Below the pieces are notes generated by a model that saw nothing but the letters and a program-made list of their open reading frames with translations, searched no databases and was not told the origin of the DNA. This document shows, one piece after another, positions 54,701-64,000 of a DNA stretch of 64,000 bases. The translations under genes and the position numbers were made by a program. This DNA is from Mytilus galloprovincialis (lineage: Eukaryota; Mollusca; Bivalvia; Mytilida; Mytilidae): assembly GCF_965363235.1 (NCBI RefSeq), contig NC_134846.1, forward strand, positions 72,142,724 to 72,206,723, in the 5' to 3' direction. The first letter of the stretch is position 1; each line of letters starts with the position of its first letter.

Positions 54701-57007
54701 ATTTTCATATTTATGAATTTCAACGAACAAATCACTTTGAAACCATAATAAATTAACTATACATGAATGAATTAAACCTGTTACTGATATTGTGCAAACA
54801 ACATCAGACTTATTTAGATATATATTTTCTGCCCCAAGTATGGTTGATAAGTTTCAGACTGTGAGTGACTATATGAATGTGAATAATTATAAACATTTCT
54901 ACACCTTGGTTAAACAACCTGAAAGTGGTCAATATATTTTGCCAGTATTTATGAGAATTTAGGATGCAACAATGAAAACATAAAAGTAATGAAACATTTT
55001 CATTCGATGATTGTCTCATAAACCAGCATACCACATCTCCCTATTTTTATATTAATTACCCTATAATATAAATAAATTTTATGCTAATTACAGAGTATCT
55101 TAGCATGTGCAGTTGATATAGCAAAGCAAGGTCCTATAGGATTTTTCAAGGTAAGTTTTAAGAATAAGTATATATTTTTTTAAGAAATAGTTGTAAGGGT
55201 TGAGTTGACTGTAAGCATATAAGATTTGTTTGTTTATTTTGGTAAGTTCTAATAGATAAAAATAGTGATGATATGATATAATCAGTATGGGAATTTGTGT
55301 AAAATATAGAAATCCCTTAAATACCATTGTTCTTCTTAAAGCAATGTGATAACAGCAATAATCATGTAATAGGTCAACCATATTTTGTATATAGAATTAT
55401 GTCAATGTCCACATGTATGTAGTTCAGACACTGTTCTCTTAATCTTGAATGAAACCAAAAATGGCATGAATGTTCCTTATGAGGTGCTGACCAAGTGTTG
55501 TTACTTTGTAGCCGATCCATCATCCAAGATGGCCGCCAGCGGGGACTAAGTTTTACATAGGACCCTATGGGAAATGCATACAAATAACTTCTTTTAGTGA
55601 ACCACTGAATGGAATGAAACCAAACATGGCATGAATGTTCATTATGAGGTGCTGACCAAGTGTTGTTACTTTGTAGCCGATCCATCATCCAAGATGGCCG
55701 CCAGCAGGATACTTAGTTTAACATAGGACCCTATGGGAAATGCATACAAATGACTTCTTTTAGAGAACCACTGAATGGAATGAAACCAAACATGGCATGA
55801 ATGTTCCTTATGAGGTGCTGACCAAGTGTTGTTACTTTGTAGCCGATCCATCATCCAAGATGGCCGCCAGCGGGGGACTTAGTTTAACATAGGACCCTAT
55901 GGGAAATGCATACAAATGACTTCTTTTAGAGAACCACTGAATGGAATGAAACCAAACATGGCATGAATGTTCCTTATGAGGTGCTGACCAAGTGTTGTTA
56001 CTTTGTAGCCGATCCATCATCCAAGATGGCCGCCAGCGGGGGACTTAGTTTAACATAGGACCCTATGGGAAATGCATACAAATGACTTCTTTTAGAGAAC
56101 CACTGAATGGAATGAAACCAAACATGGCATGAATGTTCTTAATGAGATACTGACAAAGTGTTGTTACTTTGTCCCCATTGCAACATCCAAGATGGCTGCC
56201 AGTGGGGGACTTAGTTTAACATAGGACCCTATGGGAAATGCATACAAAAGTCTTCTTCTAAAGAACCACTGAAATGAATGAAATCAAACATAGCATGAAT
56301 GTTCCTTTCCTTATGAGGTGCTGGCCAAGTGTTGTTACTTTTAGCCAAATTTTATATTTTTTTTATATGATTTCAAAAACCCAAGTAGAATCAGGTGAGC
56401 GATACAGGCTCTTGAGAGCCTCTAGTTTTATACCCCATTTTAAAAAAGTGGGGGTAAACTGTTTTTCCTCTGTCTGTCCATTAGTCCATCCATCCCCCCG
56501 TTCATCTGTCCCATGAATATTTTTCCTGACATATTTCTCAGGAACTACATCATAAGGATTTCTGAAATTTGGTTCCAGGGTTTATATAAGTCAGCTATAC
56601 CATGATGTGTGTTTTCAGGTTCATCACTCAACAACTACCTGTATACGGAACACCTTATTATTTTACACATGATAGCCAAGTTGAAATGTTTTGTTGCATC
56701 TTTCTCTGGAACTACAATACAAGGATTTCTGAAATTCGCTTTCAGGGTAAATATAAGTCAGCTACACTGAGTGATGCATTTTCGTATTCATCTCTCAACA
56801 AATTTCTGTTTACCGAAATATTTGAGCTAGGGTATCATCAGTGACCAGTAGCTCACACTTTCACTTATTCTTTCTAATTAAAATGTTTAATAAATTGTTT
56901 ATTTTCAGGGCTTCTTTCCAGCATTTGTGAGATTAGGACCACATACAGTGTTCACTTTCCTCTTCTTTGAACAAATTCGTCAGAACTTTGGAGATGACCC
57001 CAAGTAA
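48719..57007 (+). CDS. SLC25A10: Mitochondrial dicarboxylate carrier, SLC25A10-like
   Basis: Nine coding exons: 48719-48820, 49565-49681, 50446-50606, 51120-51161, 51537-51651, 52475-52567, 53299-53370, 55094-55150, 56909-57007. All splices are GT-AG and the phases close to 285 residues, against 287 for the human protein. The three carrier repeats show the signature at the expected spacing of about 100 residues: THPLDLMK (residues 27-34), GTPPDLVNVR (118-127) and TMPLDVMKTR. Other diagnostic stretches are GFYNGLSASVTRQLTYSMTR and GFFPAFVRLGPHTVFTFLFF. The protein sits in the inner mitochondrial membrane with six helices. It exchanges malate or succinate for phosphate or sulfur oxyanions, by family knowledge. 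The start is the first ATG of an open exon with the expected short N-terminus (WYFGGVASAMAACC). Penultimate exon 8 has an identical second copy at 63313-63369. Confidence 0.96.
53113..53287 (+). mobile_element. 5'-truncated SINE copy in carrier intron 6
   Basis: Shares gacacccttgtagatttc, aggctaatgcc, ctacaaggca and the tail ataaatgtttaaac with the 3' half of the SINE at 39986-40335. It ends 11 bp before the exon 7 acceptor (53298), so the polypyrimidine and branch region of that splice site may be SINE-derived. Confidence 0.85.
53720..54035 (-). repeat. Dispersed repeat in carrier intron 7
   Basis: Contains gatgtaagaagatgtagaat, ggtcttcaacacatagcctt and ggacaggtgcaaacaatgca, relatives of 35519-35712 and of the 24185-24530 family. 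Non-coding. Confidence 0.65.
54036..54611. mobile_element. TIR element of about 575 bp (tttaaagtcataagaaac ends)
   Basis: The left end tttaaagtcataagaaac (54037-54054) and the right end gtttcttatgactttaaa (54594-54611) are perfect inverted repeats. The flank gatcat is on both sides (54030-54035 and 54612-54617). A second copy of the element lies at 61021-62829, enlarged by a 1.2-kb insertion. Confidence 0.85.
54037..55447 (+). repeat. Segmental duplication, copy A (contains carrier exon 8)
   Basis: Collinear with 61021-63666. Over 54600-55440 I count by eye about eight differences, so identity is near 99 percent, and exon 8 is identical. The left boundary coincides with the inverted-repeat end of the 54036 element. 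At the right boundary, copy A jumps from aatcttg straight into the 166-bp array, while copy B has about 290 further bases. Confidence 0.92.
55448..56425 (+). mobile_element. Helitron-like repeat with 166-bp tandem core (copy II)
   Basis: About five and a half units of 166 bp. Each has gaatgaaaccaaacatggca, ccatcatccaagatggccgc and ataggaccctatgggaaatg. The last units are diverged. The 3' end is gagcgatacaggctcttgag, then agcctCTAG, then tttt: a 7-bp hairpin followed by CTAG. The 5' terminus is missing here but is seen at 63843. On the minus strand the array opens repeated MMDRLQSNNTWSAP frames, an artefact. Confidence 0.85.
56426..56850 (+). repeat. Dispersed repeat starting 'taccccattttaaaaaagtg'
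   Basis: It starts with the short hairpin-forming ccccattttaaaaaagtgggg, then has a tgtctgtccattagtccatc stretch and two similar internal segments (caaggatttctgaaatt occurs twice with aagtcagcta). It is a familiar bivalve repeat and ends before the exon 9 acceptor. Confidence 0.65.
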
Positions 57008-59990
57008 ATTTCTAGTCAACGAAAGAAACAGGATTTAGAAATCACAGTATTACCTCTGGTTTAAAAATCAGCTTGCTTTAATAAGTTGATTGTAGAATGT
57101 TTGTCAAATTTCATGTAAAATGGATATGAGGTGTTATTTGGTCAAGCTATGCATTCCTAATAATGGTTCTTAAAGTTCTGTAAGTTATGTTTGATATGTT
57201 TTTATTTTTATGGGTAAATAGTATTCAGTAATGTGCCATATATACAGCAGCATTTTTACAACAAACAAAAAAGCACTTCAGAACTTTTTTAACTAATTTA
57301 TTATGTGATTGTCAGTATTTTGGACTATGGTTTTTATCAGTAAACATATCAGTTTTTGTGAATTTTCACATGGTTTTGTGTAACTTTTTTAATTTCTCTC
57401 TATACAGATTACAGATCATGTACAAATTTTGATTTTAAGCCATCTGGGAAAGCAACATCAGAAGTGTAATTTGTAAAATTTAGAATGTTGTTTTGAATAT
57501 TATTTAAAGTGCTGTCAAAAAAATGTTTTTGTTTGTCCATTCATTGTAAGGTCTATGTGCAATCTGCCATCTAATATTTATTCCATTTGTTAGCAACTAG
57601 GTGATATATAATATGGTTATATATCACATATATACACTTTTTCAAGAGAGGACTACATGTGTCATATTATTGTTAGGCAGTATACATGCTTTGTCTTTAT
57701 TGCTATTTGTTTATGCCAATCAGAGGTTTCAGCTTCACTTTAATTTACACTCCAATAATTCATTTAAATTTTCACGATTGACATAGTCTAATTCATTTAT
57801 AACAAGATGTGGCGTTATTATATCAAACTCACAAATTTCGGCCTTGGACCAAATAAGAAATAATTAACTTTAAAAACTCATTTTTAGAGTAAATTAGATA
57901 AATACCTTTAGTAAATTTCACATAAAAATAATTAAAAAAAAAATATATTAAAAAACTTAATTTGTAAAATGTAATAATTTAGTCATTAATTATCATTTTA
58001 AAAGTGGACTGCAGATTTTGGAATGTATGTATGAATATGCTTTATGGCAATCAGTTATATAGGTATCCAAACTGGAATGTCCAGTCTAAACAATTACTTT
58101 CAATCAGGGACTGCACAGAAATGTCTCACCAATTGATTGCTTAGTTTGGTGTACATATTATTCTTGAATAACATTTGACCTGTTAGTGTAAACAATATTT
58201 TAATCAGAAACAGATAAATAAATGTGTACATAAATACAATACAATGGATTGGAAAACAAGTGTCAAGTCACTTATACAAATTCCTCTCCTTTTGAACGGC
58301 AAAATCAATTACAATGGACAGAAAATGTACAATTATATAATATAATGACATAATACATTTGACCTGTTAGCAATTGATTTGGTGTAAGTCTTGTGCCAAC
58401 CCCTCCTCTTCAATGAGCCTTCCTTTGTATGAAATTATGGATGATAACTGAAATTCATTAAATTTTGTACTTTTGTGATGATAATTGGAAATAAGATGTA
58501 TTGTTAACAAAAGTATAATAACAGGCTGTTAATGCAAGGGAGAAAAAAGATTATTTAATACAATTTATATTTGATATATTTAGTATTTGTACCTATTTAT
58601 TGGTATGCTGGTCATTGTTAATTACATTTGTTAATTTATTTTCGAGTGAAAATATCTTTTACTGTTTCTTTTTAATATTTTAGGTGTATTTTGTATGTTG
58701 ATTTTTTAAAATATTTATAAATGTGATACAGTAATAGTGCTTTATGTTTTAATTTTCTAAGGAGTAACTTAAATTAAAGTTTAATAGAACTTAAAACTTT
58801 TTCTCTTGACAAACTGCTACTTATGTTAGAATGATATTGTTTTCTTAAGGTAGTCCTATAGCCGATGTAATTTGCTTTTGACATTCAGCATGTCTGGGAC
58901 ATTAAGTTTGTCAGATATATAGATATCTATCTCAATAGAAGGATAAGGTATTTCAATTTGTGTTCATTTTAGTTGTATATTTGTAATTATGGATTATATA
59001 ATCTTTGAAGATTACATTTTTTTATTGAGTAATATAGAAAAAAAACTTATTTTAGATTAAATTAGATATAAGAGGTTGATCCTGATAGAAAATATCAGAA
59101 AATGTTTAGTTTGTTTTAGAAAACCTTAGTGAACCTCTATCGTGGAGAAGGAATTATAAGGATGTACAATTTTCTTTTAATTCCTTTTTTGGTAGTCATT
59201 TATCTTTTGTCACATATATTTCACATTATTCAGAGCTTGTTTTAAATGTCAATAGCATGTTTTTTCTATTATATTTACAATTTATCAATAAGAATTGGAT
59301 TATTAGAATTTTTCTAATTACTTTTGATAGTTCTGTAATTGAAAACAGATTATAATTTCTTTTTATGAGGCATATTTTTAATATTTTTTCAATATAGATT
59401 ATTTTCTTAATTAGAAATTGCTAATAATATACAAAAATTGTGCAAAATTATAGCAAGAACAGATAGGAAATATTGTATAATAAGCCTAAAAGTGTATTTT
59501 CTGTAAGACTGAACATTCATATAATGGGAAGTAACTCTATATTCCTGAGAAATTGTTTTTATCAAAGTTTATTTGACATTTATAAATTTTGTATGCAGAT
59601 AGTATTAATTACAGGTAATTGTCATAATCCATGTTCAGAAATTGTTAAGATTCAACTTGCTTTGTTTATGTAACTCACCAGTCTACTATTAACAAATCTG
59701 TTTGTATAAAAGATTTTCAGAGAATAGATACTTGATTAAAAGTTAATATACTGTACTATTTTGTATTAAAGTACTGAGTGCTGAAGTTAACCTATATTTG
59801 TTTAACGTTATGCAGCCATGCTGAACTTATATTTTTATCTTATAAAAAGTTAAACATTGAGAGTTTTTTCTTTTTACTTTGGCCTTGCTTTATTAGTCAG
59901 TGAGCATATTCCTCACAAAAAATAACTACAAAAAATAAAACCCCATGGGTAACATCTGAAATATGAAAATTAATGAAAACCAGAGACAGA
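57008..59990 (+). other. Carrier 3' UTR and AT-rich downstream DNA
   Basis: No conserved coding exon. The first part must be the 3' UTR. Several aataaa signals occur downstream, for example near 58218, so the true cleavage site is undetermined. No repeat family was recognised. Confidence 0.6.
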
Positions 59991-59999
59991 CTCTATAAA

Positions 60000-60735
60000 A
60001 AGTTGAAAAAGTCTTGAAATGTCAACATGAGAAACAAATATAAGCAAATTATACATAAGGTACAAAAACAACTCAGACAATCATACTGGCAATACATAGA
60101 AAATATTGTAACACCAAAACCTGATGAAAATAAATTTTCCAACATGAAGAAATTTTGGTCTTATATTAGAAGCCAAAAAAACTGACTTCAGTGGAATAAC
60201 ATTACTTAAGCAGAATGGGACACAAAACAGAAATCCAATGCACTCAACAGGCAGTTTCAATCAGTTTTCTCAGAACCTAACAAAATTACTGCTACTGAAT
60301 TTGAAAACAATCAGTACATGCAGCAGAAAACAGTTTACCCTACCATGCAAAACATAAATATAACCATCCAAGGTATCTGCAAACTACTTTAAATTTAAAT
60401 CCATCAAAGACAAGTGGACTAGACAAACGTGAGCCACGCATCATTAGGGATTTAGCACACGAATTATCACCAATACTATGCCTTATATATCAAAAATCAT
60501 TAGACACTGGTGAAGTCCCCACTGACTGGTGAACCACACATGATTCTCCAATCTTCAAGAAAGGGTCCAAATATAATCCAGAGAATTATAGACCTATTTC
60601 TATGACATGCGTATGTTGCAAAGTTATGGAAAATGTTGTAGTTAGTCTAATCATGACACACGTAGACAACCATTACATCCAGTATCCCCTACAACATGGC
60701 CTTCAAAAAAATAGATCTTGTATTTCATTCAGGTA
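60000..60735 (+). mobile_element. Decayed LINE reverse-transcriptase fragment
   Basis: Translated pieces in order: SYWQYIENIV with KKFWSYIRSQK, FQSVFSEPNK, ELSPILCLIYQKSLDTGEVP, then FKKGSKYNPENYRPISMTCV and CCKVMENVV, and QHGLQKNRSC. These are the linker and first RT motifs of a CR1/Jockey/L2-type ORF2. Stops and frame changes interrupt it (for example a stop after EVPTDW), and both ends are missing. A short AT-rich piece without features follows to 61020. Confidence 0.88.
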
Positions 60736-61069
60736 GTCTTGACCTATTTATTTGTACAAAAAAACATGCCAGTAGTCATTGGATACTGTAGATCATTTAG
60801 GTAGTCTTGACTCTTGACTTATTCATTTGTATTAAAAAAAAAGACCAGTCAGTTGTCATCTTCACTTCACACACTCATATACGAATATCAATTATATGCT
60901 TACGAGACATGTTGCAATGTTCAATTTATTACTGTATGTGAAAATCAAGACTTGCATAAAAAATATCCCAATATTAGAGGCAGTGGCGTCATTTTTCCTC
61001 AGAGCTTTCAGCTCTTTGATTAAAGTCATAAGAAACCTCAAATTAAAAAAAAATAATGCATATGTTTTT

Positions 61070-62297
61070 AGCTCACCTGGCCGAAAGGCGTCCGTCGTCG
61101 TCCGTCGTTGTCGTCGTCGTCCTGCGTTAACTTTTACAAAAATCTTCTCCTCTGAAACTACTGGGCCAAATTTAACCAAACTTGGCCATAATCATCATTG
61201 GGGTATCTAGTTTAAAAAATGTGTCCGGTGACCCGGCCAACCAACCAAGATGGCCGCCATGGCTAAAAATAGAACATAGTGGTAAAATGCAGTTTTTGGC
61301 TTATAACTCAAAAACCATAGCATTTAGAGCAAATCTGACAGGAAGTAAAATTGTTGGTCAGGTCACGATCTATCTGCCCTGGAATTTTCAGATGAATCAG
61401 ATAATTGGTTGTTGGGTTGCTGCCCCTGACATGGTAATTTTAAGGAAATTTTGCTGTTTTTGGTTATTATCTTGAATATTGTTATAGATAGAGATAAACT
61501 GTAAACAGCAATAATGTTCAGCAAAGTAAGATCTACAAATAAGTCAACATGACCAAAATGGTCAGTTGACCACTTTAGGAGTTATTGCCCTTTATAGTCA
61601 ATTTTTAACCATTTTTCGTAAATCTTAGTAATCTTTTAGAAAAATCTTCTCCTCTGAAACTACTGGGCCAAATTTAACCAAACTTAGCCATAATCATCAT
61701 TGGGGTATCTAGTTAAAAAAATGTTTCCGGTAACTCGGCCACCATGGCTAAAAATATAACATGGGGGTAAAATGCAGTTTTTGGCTTATAACTCAAAAAC
61801 CAAAGCATTAAGAGCAAATCTGACAGAAGTAAAATTGTTGATCAGGTCACGATCTATCTGCCCTGGAATCAGATGAATCGGATAATCGGTTGTTAGGTTG
61901 CTGCCCCTGAATTGGTAATTTTGAGGAAATTTTGCTGTTTTTTTGTTATTATCTTGAATATTATTATAGATAGAGATAAACTGTAAACAGCAATAATATA
62001 CAGCAAAGTAAGAACTAAAAATAAGTCAGTATGACCAAAATAGTCAATTGACCCCCTAAGGAGTTATTGCCCTTCATAGTCAATTTGTAACAATTTTCTT
62101 AAAATTTGAAGATTTTCAATAACATTTTCCACAGAAAGTACTGTTATAGATAGAGATAATGGTAAGCAGCAAGAATGTTTAGTAAAGTAAGATCTACAAA
62201 CACATCACCATCACCAAAACACAATTTTGTCATGAATCCATCTGTGTCCATTGTTTAATATTCACATAGAGCGACACAGGCTCTTTAGAGCCTCTAG
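61070..62297 (+). mobile_element. Helitron-like non-autonomous element, complete copy (copy I)
   Basis: 5' end agctcacctggccgaaagg, then repeated cgtccgtcgtcgt; 3' end gagcgacacaggctctttag, then agcctCTAG. The hairpin is aggctct-tt-agagcct, directly before CTAG. It contains an internal duplication: aaatcttctcctctgaaact occurs near 61140 and again near 61642, with about 500 bp repeated. Copy A at 54070 is the empty site, with only a T-run there and no clear target duplication. Hairpin plus CTRR at a T target fits Helitrons; the 5' end does not show the classic TC. Confidence 0.85.
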
Positions 62298-63312
62298 TTT
62301 TATAACTCAATGGATAGTTTTCATTATAAAACTTACGTACATATACTTTTTTCTGAAGAAAATTCGTTAATTTATTCATATTTAAAAGAAGTTTACTTTA
62401 TTTTAATTGCTTCCTTCCGCAATTCCCCCGACATATTTTCCGTATGCAAATTGACCTCAGTGTGACCCATCTTGTAAAAACCCGGTGATGGCAATACGCA
62501 TGGATGTCCTTAAAATAAACTATTATCTGAATTTACATGTTAAACACGTGCTCAATTTCCATGGTTTTTGTTGTTTTTTAGTCAATTGTTGACAAACAGG
62601 TGACAAAATTAATCGTTAAACTTCGGCTTCAAAACACGAACTTTAATTACCTGCCATATTTTCACAACAACACTGACCGATTGAAAAAAAAATTGACGAT
62701 TATACCAAATTTACACGAAAAAAATAATAAATTCGTGCACAGAAGACTAAGTTTATGATGTTTGTATGCATTGGTTCAAGAATTGGAAGAACATTATTTT
62801 TCACCGGTCACTCGTTTCTTATGACTTTAAAGATCATAGGGTGACCTACAGTTGCTTTCTTCTAACACATTCAGTTTGAGGTGTAGAGTTGTCTCATTGG
62901 CATTCATACCACATCTGCTTATTTTCATATTTATAAATTTCAACGAACAAATCACTTTGAAACCATAATAAATTAACTATACATGAATGAATTAAACCTG
63001 TTACTGATATTGTGCAAACAACATCAGACTTATTTAGATATATATTTTCTGCCCCAAGTATGGTTGATAAGTTTCAGACTGTGAGTGACTATATGAATGT
63101 GAATAATTATAAAGTTTCTACACCTTGGTTAAACAACCTGAAAGTGGTCAATATATTTTGCCAGTATTTATGAGAATTTAGGATGCAACAATGAAAACAT
63201 AAAAGTAATGAAACATTTTCATTCGATGATTGTCTCATAAACCAGCATACCACATCTCCCTATTTTTATATTAATTACCCTATAATATGAATAAATTTTA
63301 TGCTAATTACAG

Positions 63313-63369
63313 AGTATCTTAGCATGTGCAGTTGATATAGCAAAGCAAGGTCCTATAGGATTTTTCAAG
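63313..63369 (+). CDS. Duplicate of carrier exon 8
   Basis: 57 bp, identical to 55094-55150, encoding SILACAVDIAKQGPIGFFK with intact acceptor (TTACAG) and donor (GTAAGT). It lies 6.3 kb downstream of the gene's stop codon, and no other carrier exon precedes it in this copy. It could be part of a partial gene copy continuing beyond the window, or an assembly duplicate. It is not usable by the carrier transcript unless transcription reads through. Confidence 0.9.
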
Positions 63370-63842
63370 GTAAGTTTTAAGAATAAGTATATTTTTTTTT
63401 AAGAAATAGTTGTAAGGGTTGAGTTGACTGTAAGCATATAAGATTTGTTTGTTTATTTTGGTAAGTTCTAATAGATAAAAATAGTGATGATATAATATAA
63501 TCAGTATGGGAATTTGTGTAAAATATAGAAATCCCTTAAATACCATTGTTCTTCTTAAAGCAATGTGATAACAGCAATAATCATGTAATAGGTCAACCAT
63601 ATTTTGTATATAGAATTATGTCAATGTCCACATGTATGTAGTTCAGACACTGTTCTCTTAATCTTGGCAAAATTTTATGGGGTAGTGATCAAGGTTTTGT
63701 TTTCATGATGACAGGTCAGCAATTTTGCTATGATAAAGTTGATATGAAAAGTATAATAAAACCTTTATCTTTAAGACTTTCACATAATTTCAATCATGAT
63801 AAGTATTGCAAACAAGACAATTCAGCCAGTGCCCTCTTTTTT

Positions 63843-64000
63843 AGCTCACCTGGCCCGAAGGGCCAAGTGAGCTTTTCTCATCACTTGGCGTCCATCGTCC
63901 GTCGTCGTCGTTAACTTTTTACATTTTGAACTTCTTCTAGAGAACCACTGAATGGAATGGAAACCAAACATGGCATGAATGTTCCTTATGAGGTGCTGAC
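63843..64000 (+). mobile_element. Helitron-like repeat, 5' end, runs off the window (copy III)
   Basis: Starts agctcacctggcccgaaggg, then gccaagtgagcttttctcat (a terminal hairpin: agctcacctgg and the near complement ccaagtgagct), then gtccgtcgtcgtcg, then directly the 166-bp tandem core (gaaccactgaatggaatgg). It shows that the 55448 array belongs to this element family. Confidence 0.85.

Larger units (their letters stand above)
61021..63666 (+). repeat. Segmental duplication, copy B
   Basis: Matches 54037-55447 but is longer because of the 1228-bp insertion at 61070-62297. Other differences are small: a 5-bp loss in the cttccttcc stretch, and short insertions near 62525 and 62600. Whether it is a true tandem duplication or the second haplotype placed in tandem cannot be decided from sequence. 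Homology resumes at 63955 and continues past the window edge. Confidence 0.92.

Noticed and set aside
55374-56020. Three similar minus-strand frames (MMDRLQSNNTWSAP) as a small gene family
   Set aside because: They are successive 166-bp units of a tandem array inside a Helitron-like repeat.

Overview
The window looks like nuclear DNA of a marine bivalve, most likely a mussel close to Mytilus. The genes are split into animal-type exons with GT-AG introns. The proteins are metazoan (a DUF4062-NACHT-WD40 protein and a mitochondrial carrier). The AT-rich non-coding DNA is packed with short interspersed elements of kinds I recognise from bivalve genomes. The species call rests on familiarity with these repeats, not on a search.

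Layout. Positions 1-3294 are AT-rich flank. A first NACHT/WD-repeat gene (NWD1/NWD2-like, copy 1) lies on the minus strand from 18923 down to 3295 in ten coding exons that join in phase to 1747 codes. Positions 18946-28453 are a repeat-rich spacer. A second, paralogous gene (copy 2) lies on the minus strand from 46610 down to 28454 in eleven coding exons. Its introns are swollen by a 21-bp minisatellite, a SINE, a LINE 3' end with a long GAA/TTC tract, and several DNA-transposon relics. About 2.1 kb further on, in divergent orientation, is a complete nine-exon gene for the mitochondrial dicarboxylate carrier (SLC25A10-like, 48719-57007, 285 residues). The last 10 kb contain a near-identical tandem duplication of the region around the carrier's penultimate exon, a decayed LINE and Helitron-like repeats.

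The two NACHT/WD genes share intron positions and phases, so they are tandem duplicates. Identity between them is patchy: the middle of the large exon is nearly identical while the flanking parts are much more diverged, which suggests gene conversion. They are NLR-like STAND ATPases, probably cytoplasmic sensors or scaffolds; no effector domain is visible. The carrier is a housekeeping gene with no obvious functional link to them.

The most informative non-coding structures are two insertions with an internal empty-site control: an 875-bp element with CAC termini and a 5-bp target duplication, and a 1.2-kb Helitron-like element. Others are the 79-bp tandem amplification of the last coding segment of copy 2, and the duplicated carrier exon, which may be a real duplication or an unmerged haplotype.
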